The notes under the pieces were generated by a model. That model searched no databases, was not told where the DNA came from, and was given only the letters and a program-made list of their open reading frames with translations. From the NCBI RefSeq assembly GCF_014230315.1, contig NZ_JACLAW010000005.1:248001-312000 (forward strand): a stretch of DNA of 64,000 bases, in the 5' to 3' direction. This document shows, piece by piece, positions 36,298 to 45,308 of the stretch (the first letter of the stretch is position 1; each line of letters opens with the position of its first letter). The position numbers were made by a program, and so were the translations under genes. The DNA comes from Novosphingobium flavum. GTDB lineage: Bacteria; Pseudomonadota; Alphaproteobacteria; Sphingomonadales; Sphingomonadaceae.

Positions 36298-38760
36298 ATG
36301 CAGGAAAAGGAACTTCGCCTCGCCCTCGTTTATTATGGCGGCGTCTCGCTCGCGATCTACCAGCACGGCGTGAACATCGAGGTTCTGAACCTGCTCCGGG
36401 CTTCGAAGGCCTATCACGGCCCGCGCGATTTTGCCGAAAAGCAGGCGGCGGAGTATGTCTTTGCGCCGGACGGGGAAGGCGACGGGGCCGGATCGACCGC
36501 GCCGGTCTATTTCGACATGCTCAAGCAGATCGGCCGCTTCGAAGATCTGCGGGTCGTGGTCGACGTCATTTCCGGCTCGTCTGCCGGAGGCATCAACGGC
36601 ATCGTCCTGGCCCGCGCCATCGTTCACGATCTCAGCCTCGCCCCGCTTACCGAAATGTGGCTCGAACAGGCGGACATCCTGCAACTGATCGCGCCCGAAG
36701 CGCGCGCAGGGCGCTGGAGCAAGTGGTACTTCGCGCCGTTCATGCGGCTGCTATTCGCCCGGATGGAGCGCGAAGGGCTGCTTCCCCGCGATGCCGATCC
36801 GGATATCCGGCGCCGGCTTTCGATCTTCGTTCGCTCCCGCTGGTTCAAGCCCCCGTTCGACGGCGCACACTTTTCGGGACTGCTGCTCGACGGGTTGATG
36901 GCCATGGAGCGGGGCGGCGCTACGCCCTCCAGCCTGCTGCCGCCGGAACTGCGGCTCGACCTGATGATCACGGTTACCGACTATCACGGCGCGGAAAAGC
37001 CCATCTACATTCACGATCCACCGGTCATTCGGGACCGCGAGCACCGGCAGATCCTACGCTTCCAGGCGGTCCAGTCGTCCCATGGCCTGGTCCGTTCCGA
37101 CCTCGGCCTGGCGGATGTGCCCGCGCTGGCCTTCGCCGCGCGCGCCTCGGCCAGCTATCCAGGCGCCTTTCCGCCCGCCCAGATCCACGAGATGGACCGG
37201 CTGGTCGCCGCCCGGCAACTGGAATGGCCGGGACGGGAGCGCTTCCTCGCCGCCAATTTCGCGCATTACCGGCAGCTCGGCCTGAAGGGTGAGGATGCTG
37301 TCCTGCTCGATGGCAGCATTCTCAACAACAAGCCCCTGCGCGCCGCGATTGATGCCATCCGCCTGCACACCGCCTACCGCGAGGTCGACCGTCGGCTGGT
37401 CTATATCGATCCTCATCCCGACCATTCCGGGATGACCCCGCACGCAGGGATGCCCGGCTTTTTCGCCACGCTGCGCGGCGCGCTGAGCGACCTGCCGCGG
37501 CAGGATCCGATCTACGAGGAACTGGAGGAAGCCAACCGCTTCAACGATCAGGTCAGCCGCCTGAAGGCGATCGCCCGGATCTCCAACGCGCACGTCGAAG
37601 CCCTGCTCGAGCAGGCCACGGAAGGTGACCTGTCCGGCCCGGTCACTCTAGCCCAGGTGCGCCACTGGCGGCTGACGGCGTCCAATCTTCTGGCCAGTTC
37701 GGCGCTGGTTTACAACGCCTGGGTCCGCTCGCTGGTGCTCGAGGCGGCGGACGTCATCCTTGGCCTCGTCTGCCGCACCTGCGCCTTCGAGCCGCAGTCC
37801 CGCCAGGCCCAGTGGGCGCGGCGGGTGATCGAGGCCTGGTGCGAACTGGAAGGGATGTTCCCGGCGGACTATCACATCCCCCAGACGGTCGGCCGGGATG
37901 CCGAATTGCCCGCCTTCGGGCGTTTCATCGTGGACTTCGGCATCCGCTACAAGATCCGGCGGGCGTCCTATGTCATCCAGCACATCAACAGCCTCTATCA
38001 GATGGGCGGCGAGGCGGCGGGCGGCCCGGCCGACTTCGCCGCGGTCGACGAACTCAAGCGGCAGGTGAACGATTGCCTGCGCCGGCTCTACATCGTCGAG
38101 GATCCCTCGTTCCTGCCGGGGCTGCCGATGCCGGCCATGCGCCGGCTGTTTCGCGCCGAGGAGACCGGGCCGCTGCCCGATCCGGTCCGCTACGCGGCGG
38201 ACCAGCGGGCCCGGATCGGCAAGGTCGTGGCCCGGATTGGCCGAACGTGCGGCCTGATGGGGCGCAACGAGGAAATGGACGAGGTCCTGTCATCCCCGCT
38301 GGTCGCCGCGCTCCCGCCGCCGCTGCGGCGGATCGTGCTGACCGGATACCTCGCTTGGCCCTACTGGGATGTCGTCGTGCTCCCGGCGATGAATGCGCTG
38401 GGGCTGGAAAGCAGCGCCTTCGAAGAGGTCCTCGTTGACCGGATCAGTCCGGCCGATGCGACCTCGCTGTGCATCGAGGCCGGCTGCGGGGATCTGCGCG
38501 GCGTCTCCGCGCTGGGGTTCGGCGGCTTTCTCAGCCGTGCCGCGCGCGAGCATGACTACCTGTGGGGCCGGATTCACGCGATCGACCGGCTGATCGACAT
38601 CGTCGCCAGCACGGTCGACCCATCCAGGCGGCACGCCTTGCCGGACTTTTCCGCGCTCAAGAAGCGCGCCTTCGCGGCGATGCTGGACGAGGAGGCGAAC
38701 CGGCTCGCCAACATCCCCACCGTGCTCGCCGCCGTGCGCGAGGCGATCGCCCGGCTGTGA
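36298..38760 (+). CDS. Patatin-like phospholipase family protein
   Basis: Large serine hydrolase of 820 residues. YYGGVSLAIYQHGVN at the start supplies the oxyanion-hole glycines, the nucleophile Ser95 lies in SGSSAGGING, and the catalytic Asp338 lies in LLDGSILNNKP (the Ser-Asp dyad of patatins). The long C-terminal part resembles the DUF3376 region of bacterial patatin-related proteins. No signal peptide is seen, so it is cytoplasmic or membrane-peripheral and likely acts on lipids or acyl esters. It converges with the E2 gene, with only six bases between the two stops. The upstream gap has a weak ribosome-binding site. Confidence 0.88.
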   Translation: MQEKELRLALVYYGGVSLAIYQHGVNIEVLNLLRASKAYHGPRDFAEKQAAEYVFAPDGEGDGAGSTAPVYFDMLKQIGRFEDLRVVVDVISGSSAGGINGIVLARAIVHDLSLAPLTEMWLEQADILQLIAPEARAGRWSKWYFAPFMRLLFARMEREGLLPRDADPDIRRRLSIFVRSRWFKPPFDGAHFSGLLLDGLMAMERGGATPSSLLPPELRLDLMITVTDYHGAEKPIYIHDPPVIRDREHRQILRFQAVQSSHGLVRSDLGLADVPALAFAARASASYPGAFPPAQIHEMDRLVAARQLEWPGRERFLAANFAHYRQLGLKGEDAVLLDGSILNNKPLRAAIDAIRLHTAYREVDRRLVYIDPHPDHSGMTPHAGMPGFFATLRGALSDLPRQDPIYEELEEANRFNDQVSRLKAIARISNAHVEALLEQATEGDLSGPVTLAQVRHWRLTASNLLASSALVYNAWVRSLVLEAADVILGLVCRTCAFEPQSRQAQWARRVIEAWCELEGMFPADYHIPQTVGRDAELPAFGRFIVDFGIRYKIRRASYVIQHINSLYQMGGEAAGGPADFAAVDELKRQVNDCLRRLYIVEDPSFLPGLPMPAMRRLFRAEETGPLPDPVRYAADQRARIGKVVARIGRTCGLMGRNEEMDEVLSSPLVAALPPPLRRIVLTGYLAWPYWDVVVLPAMNALGLESSAFEEVLVDRISPADATSLCIEAGCGDLRGVSALGFGGFLSRAAREHDYLWGRIHAIDRLIDIVASTVDPSRRHALPDFSALKKRAFAAMLDEEANRLANIPTVLAAVREAIARL

Positions 38761-38766
38761 AGCGGT

Positions 38767-39984
38767 TCAGGCGGGCGCCAGCGCGGCCGGCGCGGCGAGG
38801 ATCTGGCGGATCGACTGGACGAAGGAGGCCGCCACATATCCGTCGATCACCCGGTGGTCGCAGCTGATCGAGAGGTTCATCATCTTGCGGCTTTCGATGC
38901 CGCCGCCGGCCACGGGCACCGCGCGGTCGATGACCCGGTGCGGCGCGATGATCGCCACTTCGGGGCGGTTGATGATCGGGGTCGCGGCGATCCCGCCTAG
39001 CCGCCCGAGCGCGGTGACCGTGATTGTGGACCCGCGCAGTTCCTCGCCGCCGATCTTGCCCGATCGCGCCCGGCTGGCCAAGGCGGCTATCCCTTCCGCG
39101 ATCTGCCACGGGTCCAGCCCGGCCGCATCCCGCAGCACGGGCACCATCAGGCCGCCCTCGGTCTGGGTGGCGATACCGACATGAACGGCGTCGAACCGGA
39201 TCAGGACCTCGCGCGCATCGTCGTAGTGGGTGTTGAGCATGGGAAAGTCGTGCAAGGCGCGGCACAGGGCGGCGACCAAGAAGGGGAGGACCGAGAGCGG
39301 TGGCCGGTCCCCGCGGTCGCGGTTCATCGCGGCGCGCAGGTCTTCCAGCGCGGTCACGTCGAGTTCGTCAACGAAAGTGAAATGGGGGATGTGCGCCTTG
39401 GCCTCCTGCATCCGCCGGGCGATCTGGCGGCGCAGGCCGGTGACGGCGATTTCCTTGCCTTGCAGGTCGCTCTTGACGGGCGTGGGGGCGGGTAAGGGGA
39501 GGCGGCCACCTGCGCCAAGGAGATGACGATCAAGATCCTCGTGCCGGACCACTTCGCCGCTGGCGGGGACCGTCGCCAGATCAATGCCCAGCGCCTTGGC
39601 GCGCTGCCGCACCGCGGGGGAGGCGAGCACGCGGTGGCCGCTTGCCGGCAAGGTACGCTCCGCCTCGCGGGGCGCCGGTGGGGATGAGGGCGGGGGCGGG
39701 GGTGGAGCCACGCCCTCAACCGGGGTCTGCGCGACTTCGTCTCCAGCTGTCTCCAGCGCGAAGAGCAATGCCCCCACGGCAAGCGTGCCGCCGATCTCGC
39801 CGCAGCGTTCCAGCAGGACGCCGTCGGCCGGGGATTCCATTTCGACCGTGGCCTTGTCGGTCATCACGGCAACGATGGTCTGCCCCTCCTTGACCGCATC
39901 CCCCACTGCGGCGTGCCACTCGACGATTTCCGCCTCCGCGACGCCTTCGCCGATATCGGGAAGCCTGAATTCGAGCCGCGCCAT
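38767..39984 (-). CDS. bkdB: Branched-chain 2-oxoacid dehydrogenase E2 (lipoamide acyltransferase)
   Basis: E2 component of 405 residues. The lipoyl domain has the lipoylated Lys43 in MTDKATVEMESP, the E1/E3-binding domain is LASPAVRQRAKALGIDL, and the catalytic domain ends with the active His in SISCDHRVIDGY. It forms the core that transfers acyl groups from branched-chain oxoacids to CoA. It is the third gene of the minus-strand run E1-alpha, E1-beta, E2, four bases after E1-beta. No E3 (dihydrolipoamide dehydrogenase) gene follows, so E3 is shared from elsewhere. Confidence 0.95.
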   Translation of the reverse strand: MARLEFRLPDIGEGVAEAEIVEWHAAVGDAVKEGQTIVAVMTDKATVEMESPADGVLLERCGEIGGTLAVGALLFALETAGDEVAQTPVEGVAPPPPPPSSPPAPREAERTLPASGHRVLASPAVRQRAKALGIDLATVPASGEVVRHEDLDRHLLGAGGRLPLPAPTPVKSDLQGKEIAVTGLRRQIARRMQEAKAHIPHFTFVDELDVTALEDLRAAMNRDRGDRPPLSVLPFLVAALCRALHDFPMLNTHYDDAREVLIRFDAVHVGIATQTEGGLMVPVLRDAAGLDPWQIAEGIAALASRARSGKIGGEELRGSTITVTALGRLGGIAATPIINRPEVAIIAPHRVIDRAVPVAGGGIESRKMMNLSISCDHRVIDGYVAASFVQSIRQILAAPAALAPA

Positions 39985-39988
39985 CGTT

Positions 39989-41020
39989 CTAGCCTCGCAT
40001 CAAACGCGCAAGGGCCTCGCCGATGCGGATCGGCCCGGGGAAATAGGACCATTCGAGCGAATGGGGATAGGGCGTGTCGAAGCCGGTCACCCGCTCGATC
40101 GGAGCTTCAAGGTGGTAGAAGCAGCGCTCCTGCACCAGCGCCGACAGTTCCGCGCCGAAGCCGCTGGTGCGCGTGGCCTCGTGGACGATCATGCATCGTC
40201 CGGTCTTCTTTACCGACGTTTCGATGGTCTCGATGTCGAGCGGGACCAGGGTCCTGAGGTCGATCAGTTCCCCGTCGATCCCGTGTTCGGCCAGGACCTG
40301 CCGGGTGACGTGGACCATCGTGCCATAGGCGAGCACGGTGAGGTCCTGCCCTTCCCGCACGATCCGCGCCTTGCCCAGCGGAACTCGGTAATAGCCTTCG
40401 TCCACCTCGGCGTCGGGATGCCCGGCCCAGCTCTTGGCGGGGCGGTCGTAATAGCCGTCGAACGGGCCGTTGTAGCAGCGTTTGGGCTCCATAAAGATGA
40501 CCGGATCGTTGTCCTCGATCGCGGCGATCAGCAGGCCCTTGGCATCGTGCGGGTTCGAGGGGACCACCGTCTTGACCCCGGAGATGTGGGTGAACAGGCT
40601 CTCGGGCGACTGGCTGTGCGTCTGCCCGCCAAAGATCCCGCCGCCGAAGGGCAGGCGGATCGTGATCGGGCAGGTGAAGTCCCCCGCCGAGCGATAGCGG
40701 ATGCGGGCGGCCTCGCTGATGATCTGATCGAGGCCGGGGTAGATATAGTCGGCAAACTGGATTTCCGGCACGGGCCGCAGGCCATAGGCCGCCATGCCGA
40801 TCGCCGCGCCGATTATTCCGCATTCCGTGATCGGGGTATCGAAGCAGCGATGCTTGCCGAATTTCTCCTGCAGGCCAGCCGTCACCCGGAAGACCCCGCC
40901 AAAATAGCCGACATCCTCGCCCAGCACCATGACCCCGTCGTCGCGCGCCATCATCACCGCCAGCGCACTGTTGAGGGCCTGGGTCATGGTCATGGACGCA
41001 GTCATGGACGTTCCGGCCAT
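39989..41020 (-). CDS. bkdA2: Branched-chain 2-oxoacid dehydrogenase E1 beta subunit
   Basis: E1-beta of 343 residues. The ATG at 41020 has GAAAGG at a good distance; an ATG at 41005 that overlaps the E1-alpha stop by four bases is a second choice. LGEDVGYFGGVFRVTAGLQEKFG and DTPITECGIIGAAIGMAAYGLRPVPEIQFADYI are hallmark blocks of the transketolase-like E1-beta. With E1-alpha it decarboxylates the 2-oxoacids of valine, leucine and isoleucine using thiamine diphosphate. Confidence 0.95.
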   Translation of the reverse strand: MAGTSMTASMTMTQALNSALAVMMARDDGVMVLGEDVGYFGGVFRVTAGLQEKFGKHRCFDTPITECGIIGAAIGMAAYGLRPVPEIQFADYIYPGLDQIISEAARIRYRSAGDFTCPITIRLPFGGGIFGGQTHSQSPESLFTHISGVKTVVPSNPHDAKGLLIAAIEDNDPVIFMEPKRCYNGPFDGYYDRPAKSWAGHPDAEVDEGYYRVPLGKARIVREGQDLTVLAYGTMVHVTRQVLAEHGIDGELIDLRTLVPLDIETIETSVKKTGRCMIVHEATRTSGFGAELSALVQERCFYHLEAPIERVTGFDTPYPHSLEWSYFPGPIRIGEALARLMRG

Positions 41021-42297
41021 TTCAGCGCCCTTTCGCGAATGGCCTGTTCGCACTGTTCCCGAAGGTGCCAGGGCATGTGCTCGAACACGTCCTGGAACAT
41101 GGTCGTGTCCGGTTGGTGCAGGCCGTGGCCGAGGATGCCGTGAGTCTCGGCCTCCTTCTGAGCGGAAGCGACCTCGCTGGCCACTTCGAGATCCATCGCC
41201 TCCTGCCGCTCGAGATCCCAGATGCCGCGGGCGATGCAGTGGCGTTTGAGCCGGGTGATCGGATCGCCCAGCGGCCATTCCTGCCGTTCCTGCGCGCTGC
41301 GATAGACCGAGGGATCATCCGAGGTGCTGTGCGCCTCGGCCCGGTAAGTGAACAGTTCGATGAGCGTCGGCCCAAGGTTGAGCCGGGCCCGGTCCGCCGC
41401 CCAGCGGGTGGCGGACCACACGGCAAGGATGTCGTTCCCGTCGACCCTGATGCCCGGAATGCCATAGCCGATCGCCCGCGCGGCAAAGGTGGTCCGCTCG
41501 CTCCCGGCAAAGCCGGGATAGGTCGAGATCGCGTACTGGTTGTTGACCACGTTGAACACGCAAGGCGCGTTGTAGACCGCCGCAAAAGTGAGCGCGTTGT
41601 GAAAGTCGCCCTCCGAGGTCGAACCTTCGCCGCACCACGTCGCGGCAATCCGGGTGTCGCCTTTCGCGGCGCTGGCCATGGCCCAGCCCACGGCCTGCGG
41701 ATACTGGGTGGTGAGATTGCCCGAGAGGGTGAAGAAGCCGTATTCACGGGCCGAATAGAGGATCGGCAATTGCCGGCCGAACAGCGGATCGTCGCGGTTC
41801 GAGTAGATCTGGTCGATCATCCGGACGAGCGGATAGTCCCGCGCGAGGAGGATGCCCTGCTGGCGATAGCTGGGAAAGCACATATCCTCGCGGTCGAGCG
41901 CGAGGGCCGCGCCGATGGCGACCGCCTCTTCCCCGGTCGACTTGAGGTAGAAGCTGGTCTTGCCCTGCCGCTGGGCGCGGAACATCCGGTCGTCGAAGGC
42001 CCGCAGCAGGGCCATCTTGCGCAGCATCCGCAGTAGCATGGCCGGATCGAGGCGGGGGTCCCACGAGCCGCTCGCTTCGTGATCGTCGCCCAGCACCCGC
42101 ACAAGCCCATAGGCGAGATCGTGGACCTGCCGGGCCTCGACCGTTTCGTCGGGGCGCGGAATTCGGTCCGGCGGCGGAATGTCGAGGAAACTGTAATCGA
42201 CCGCGTCACCGGGGCGGAAGGGCGGTTCGGGCACATGGAAGGTCAGGCCTGGCCGATTGGGCGGGGCGGCTGTGTCGGTCTTGCCGGACTTCGCCAT
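41002..42297 (-). CDS. bkdA1: Branched-chain 2-oxoacid dehydrogenase E1 alpha subunit
   Basis: E1-alpha of 431 residues. The thiamine diphosphate/Mg motif is seen in CGEGSTSEGDFHNALTFAAVYNAPCVFNVVNNQYAIS, and the phosphorylation-loop-like YRAEAHSTSDDPS follows. A 50-residue N-terminal extension typical of bacterial BkdA1 precedes it. It is first in the minus-strand bkd run and divergent from the liu-type genes. Together the two runs cover early leucine breakdown. Confidence 0.95.
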   Translation of the reverse strand: MAKSGKTDTAAPPNRPGLTFHVPEPPFRPGDAVDYSFLDIPPPDRIPRPDETVEARQVHDLAYGLVRVLGDDHEASGSWDPRLDPAMLLRMLRKMALLRAFDDRMFRAQRQGKTSFYLKSTGEEAVAIGAALALDREDMCFPSYRQQGILLARDYPLVRMIDQIYSNRDDPLFGRQLPILYSAREYGFFTLSGNLTTQYPQAVGWAMASAAKGDTRIAATWCGEGSTSEGDFHNALTFAAVYNAPCVFNVVNNQYAISTYPGFAGSERTTFAARAIGYGIPGIRVDGNDILAVWSATRWAADRARLNLGPTLIELFTYRAEAHSTSDDPSVYRSAQERQEWPLGDPITRLKRHCIARGIWDLERQEAMDLEVASEVASAQKEAETHGILGHGLHQPDTTMFQDVFEHMPWHLREQCEQAIRERALKWPERP

Positions 42298-42548
42298 GAC
42301 TGCGCCTTCAACGATTCGGGCGTCCGCATCCTTGCTGCGTTGAAACGGGCAGGATCGCCTGCCGGATTCGGGCGCCCGATGTTGCCTTGTTCATACACCA
42401 TGGCGGCATGTTGCAGCAATGCAGCACCGTAATACTTGCTGCGGGGAGCCGGGCGGTTGGCTCTATCACGTGGCCATCTTTTGGCGTTACACTGCCGATC
42501 CCGGAAACTTGCCGGGAATGCGCGTTCGTTCGGCTCGGGAGAGTGGCA
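42298..42548. promoter_or_regulatory. Divergent bkd/liu promoter region
   Basis: This 251-base gap separates the two divergent branched-chain catabolic runs and must hold both promoters. It contains the palindromic core TTGCAGCAAT (42411-42420), followed by a second GCAGCA, and GGGAGAG (42537-42543) as the ribosome-binding site for the acyl-CoA dehydrogenase gene. No LiuR-type MerR gene is near. The core sequence also occurs at 22819-22828. Confidence 0.55.
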
Positions 42549-43709
42549 ATGGCGCCCGAATTCGATTTCGCCCTGGGCGAGAATGCCGCGCTGATCCGCG
42601 ACAGCACCCGGCGCTTTGCCGCCCGCTCCATTGCCCCCATCGCCGCCGCGATAGACCGCGAGGATCGTTTTCCGCGCGAGTTGTGGCAGCCGATGGGCGC
42701 GCTGGGCCTGCACGGGATCACGGTGGAAGAGGAATGGGGCGGGCTCGGGCTCGGCTATCTCGAACACGTGATCGCGGTGGAGGAGGTCAGCCGCGCCTCG
42801 GCCTCGGTCGGGCTCTCCTACGGTGCCCATTCCAATCTTTGCATCAACCAGATCCGGCGTTGGGGAGATGCCGTGCAGAAGTCGAAATACCTGCCCGGAC
42901 TGATCGCGGGCGATCATGTCGGCGCGCTGGCCATGTCGGAGGCTGCGGCCGGGTCCGACGTCATCGCGATGAAGCTCCGCGCGGAGCGGGACGGCGAGGG
43001 CTTTCGCCTCAACGGCGCGAAGTTCTGGATCACCAACGGCCCCTGCGCCGACGTGGTCGTGGTCTATGCCAGGACCGATCCGGAAGCGGGCAGCCGGGGC
43101 ATAACCGCCTTCGTGGTCGAGCAGGGCATGCCCGGCTTTTCCGTCGGGCAGAAGATCGGCAAATTGGGGATGCGCGGTTCGCCCACGTCCGAGCTGGTCT
43201 TCGATGATTGCTTCGTGCCGGCGGCGAACATGCTTGGCCCGCTGGGCGGCGGCGTGGAAGTTCTGATGAGTGGGCTGGACTACGAGCGCGTGGTGCTGGC
43301 CGGGGTCCAGCTCGGCATCATGCAGGCCTGCCTCGACACGGTGCTGCCCTATGTCCGCGAGCGTCGCCAGTTCGGCAGGCCAATCGGCACGTTCCAGCTG
43401 ATGCAGGCCAAGCTGGCCGACATCTACGTCGCGCTGCAATCGGCGCGGGCCTATGTCTATGCCGTCGCGCAGGCCTGCGATGCCGGGCGGACCACCCGGT
43501 TCGATGCGGCCGGGGCGATCCTGCTGGCCAGCGAGAGCGCGTTCCGGGTGGCGGGCGAGGCGGTCCAGGCGCTGGGCGGCGCGGGTTATACGACCGACTG
43601 GCCGGTCGAGCGCTACCTGCGCGATGCCAAGCTGCTCGACATCGGCGCAGGCACGAACGAGGTCCGCCGCATGCTGATCGGGCGTGAGTTGGTCGGGACA
43701 CCGGAATGA
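42549..43709 (+). CDS. liuA: Isovaleryl-CoA dehydrogenase
   Basis: Acyl-CoA dehydrogenase of 386 residues. The ATG at 42549 has GGGAGAG five bases upstream and gives the usual family length, unlike the in-frame start at 42387. [13 protein letters not shown] and [17 protein letters not shown] are FAD-binding family blocks. The Glu in [12 protein letters not shown] matches the unusual catalytic Glu position of isovaleryl-CoA dehydrogenases. The C-terminus has [19 protein letters not shown]...[14 protein letters not shown]. It oxidises isovaleryl-CoA to 3-methylcrotonyl-CoA, the substrate of the next two gene products. Confidence 0.93.
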   Translation: MAPEFDFALGENAALIRDSTRRFAARSIAPIAAAIDREDRFPRELWQPMGALGLHGITVEEEWGGLGLGYLEHVIAVEEVSRASASVGLSYGAHSNLCINQIRRWGDAVQKSKYLPGLIAGDHVGALAMSEAAAGSDVIAMKLRAERDGEGFRLNGAKFWITNGPCADVVVVYARTDPEAGSRGITAFVVEQGMPGFSVGQKIGKLGMRGSPTSELVFDDCFVPAANMLGPLGGGVEVLMSGLDYERVVLAGVQLGIMQACLDTVLPYVRERRQFGRPIGTFQLMQAKLADIYVALQSARAYVYAVAQACDAGRTTRFDAAGAILLASESAFRVAGEAVQALGGAGYTTDWPVERYLRDAKLLDIGAGTNEVRRMLIGRELVGTPE

Positions 43710-45304
43710 GCGCACCCGTCTTCACCTCCAGCCTCGATCTTGCCAGCCCCGAGGCGCAGGCGCGCTCGGCGCACAACCGGGCACTGGCCGAAGACCTGCG
43801 CGCGCGGGTGGCCCATGCGGCGCGCGGGGGCAGCGAAAGTGCCCGTGCCCGGCACGAGGCGCGCGGCAAGCTGCTGGCGCGCGAGCGGGTGGAGCTTCTG
43901 CTCGATCCCGGCGCGCCGTTTCTCGAGATCGGCCAGCTGGCGGCAGGCGGCATGTACGACGACGAGGTGCCCGGCGCCGGGGTGATCGCCGGGATCGGCC
44001 GGGTTTCCGGGCGGCTGTGCATGATCTTCGCCAACGATGCCACGGTGAAGGGCGGCACCTATTACCCGATGACCGTGAAGAAGCAGCTGCGCGGGCAGGA
44101 GATCGCGGCGGAAAACCGCCTGCCGTGCATTTATCTCGTCGACAGTGGCGGCGCCAACCTTCCCAACCAGGCCGAGGTCTTTCCCGACCGCGATCATTTC
44201 GGCCGCTTCTTCTACAACCAGGCCCGGATGAGCGCGCAGGGGATCGCGCAGATTGCCGCCGTCATGGGCAATTGCACGGCGGGTGGCGCCTATGTTCCGG
44301 CGATGAGCGACGAGACTGTGATCGTGCGCGGGCAGGGGACGATCTTCCTCGCCGGCCCGCCGCTGGTCAAGGCCGCGACCGGCGAGGACATCAGTGCCGA
44401 GGATCTGGGCGGCGGCGAGCTGCACGCCCGCCGCTCGGGCGTGGCCGATCACCTGGCCGACAATGACCAGCACGCTCTCTCGATCCTGCGCGATATCGTC
44501 AGCCAGCTCGGCCCCGGCGGCGAGGACAGTCCCGCCCCCAGTCCGCCGCCGCCGCTCCACGATGCGGCGGAGCTCTATGCGGTCATCCCCGAGGACGTGC
44601 GCGAGCCTTACGACGTCCGCGAAGTGGTCGCGCGGATCGTGGACGGGAGCGCGTTCCACGAGTTCAAGGCACTGTTCGGCCCCACGCTGGTCTGCGGCTT
44701 CGCCCATGTCCACGGCCTGCCGGTGGCCATCCTCGCCAACAACGGGGTGCTCTTTTCGGAATCCGCCCAGAAAGGCGCGCATTTCATCCAGCTCGCCTGC
44801 CAGCGCCGGACTCCGTTGCTGTTCCTCCAGAACATCTCCGGCTTCATGGTCGGCGGGAAATACGAGGCGGAAGGGATCGCCCGCCACGGCGCCAAGCTGG
44901 TGACCGCCGTGGCGACGGCGCAAGTGCCGAAGATCACCGTGCTGATCGGCGGCAGCTTCGGGGCGGGCAACTACGGCATGTGCGGCCGCGCCTATCAGCC
45001 CCGCTTCCTGTTTTCCTGGCCCAATTCGCGGATCTCGGTGATGGGCGGGCAGCAGGCCGCCAGCGTCCTTGCCGCCGTCCACCGCGATGCCGCAAGCTGG
45101 ACGGCGGAAGAGGCCGAGGCGTTCAAGACCGGAGTCCGGGCCCGGTTCGAGCAGGAGGGCAGCCCTTATTACGCCACGGCGCGGCTGTGGGACGACGGGG
45201 TGATCGACCCCGCCCAGACGCGCGACGTGCTGGGTCTCGCGCTCGAAGTGTGCCGCGCGGTTCCTGTCCCCGAAAGCGCCGGCTTCGGCGTGTTCCGGAT
45301 GTAA
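43706..45304 (+). CDS. liuB: Methylcrotonoyl-CoA carboxylase beta (carboxyltransferase) subunit
   Basis: Carboxyltransferase subunit of 532 residues, starting with a four-base overlap with liuA. Family blocks include [72 protein letters not shown] and [25 protein letters not shown]. With the biotin subunit it carboxylates 3-methylcrotonyl-CoA in leucine degradation. In many relatives an enoyl-CoA hydratase gene lies between the two subunits; here they are directly adjacent. Confidence 0.95.
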   Translation: MSAPVFTSSLDLASPEAQARSAHNRALAEDLRARVAHAARGGSESARARHEARGKLLARERVELLLDPGAPFLEIGQLAAGGMYDDEVPGAGVIAGIGRVSGRLCMIFANDATVKGGTYYPMTVKKQLRGQEIAAENRLPCIYLVDSGGANLPNQAEVFPDRDHFGRFFYNQARMSAQGIAQIAAVMGNCTAGGAYVPAMSDETVIVRGQGTIFLAGPPLVKAATGEDISAEDLGGGELHARRSGVADHLADNDQHALSILRDIVSQLGPGGEDSPAPSPPPPLHDAAELYAVIPEDVREPYDVREVVARIVDGSAFHEFKALFGPTLVCGFAHVHGLPVAILANNGVLFSESAQKGAHFIQLACQRRTPLLFLQNISGFMVGGKYEAEGIARHGAKLVTAVATAQVPKITVLIGGSFGAGNYGMCGRAYQPRFLFSWPNSRISVMGGQQAASVLAAVHRDAASWTAEEAEAFKTGVRARFEQEGSPYYATARLWDDGVIDPAQTRDVLGLALEVCRAVPVPESAGFGVFRM

Positions 45305-45308
45305 GGCG

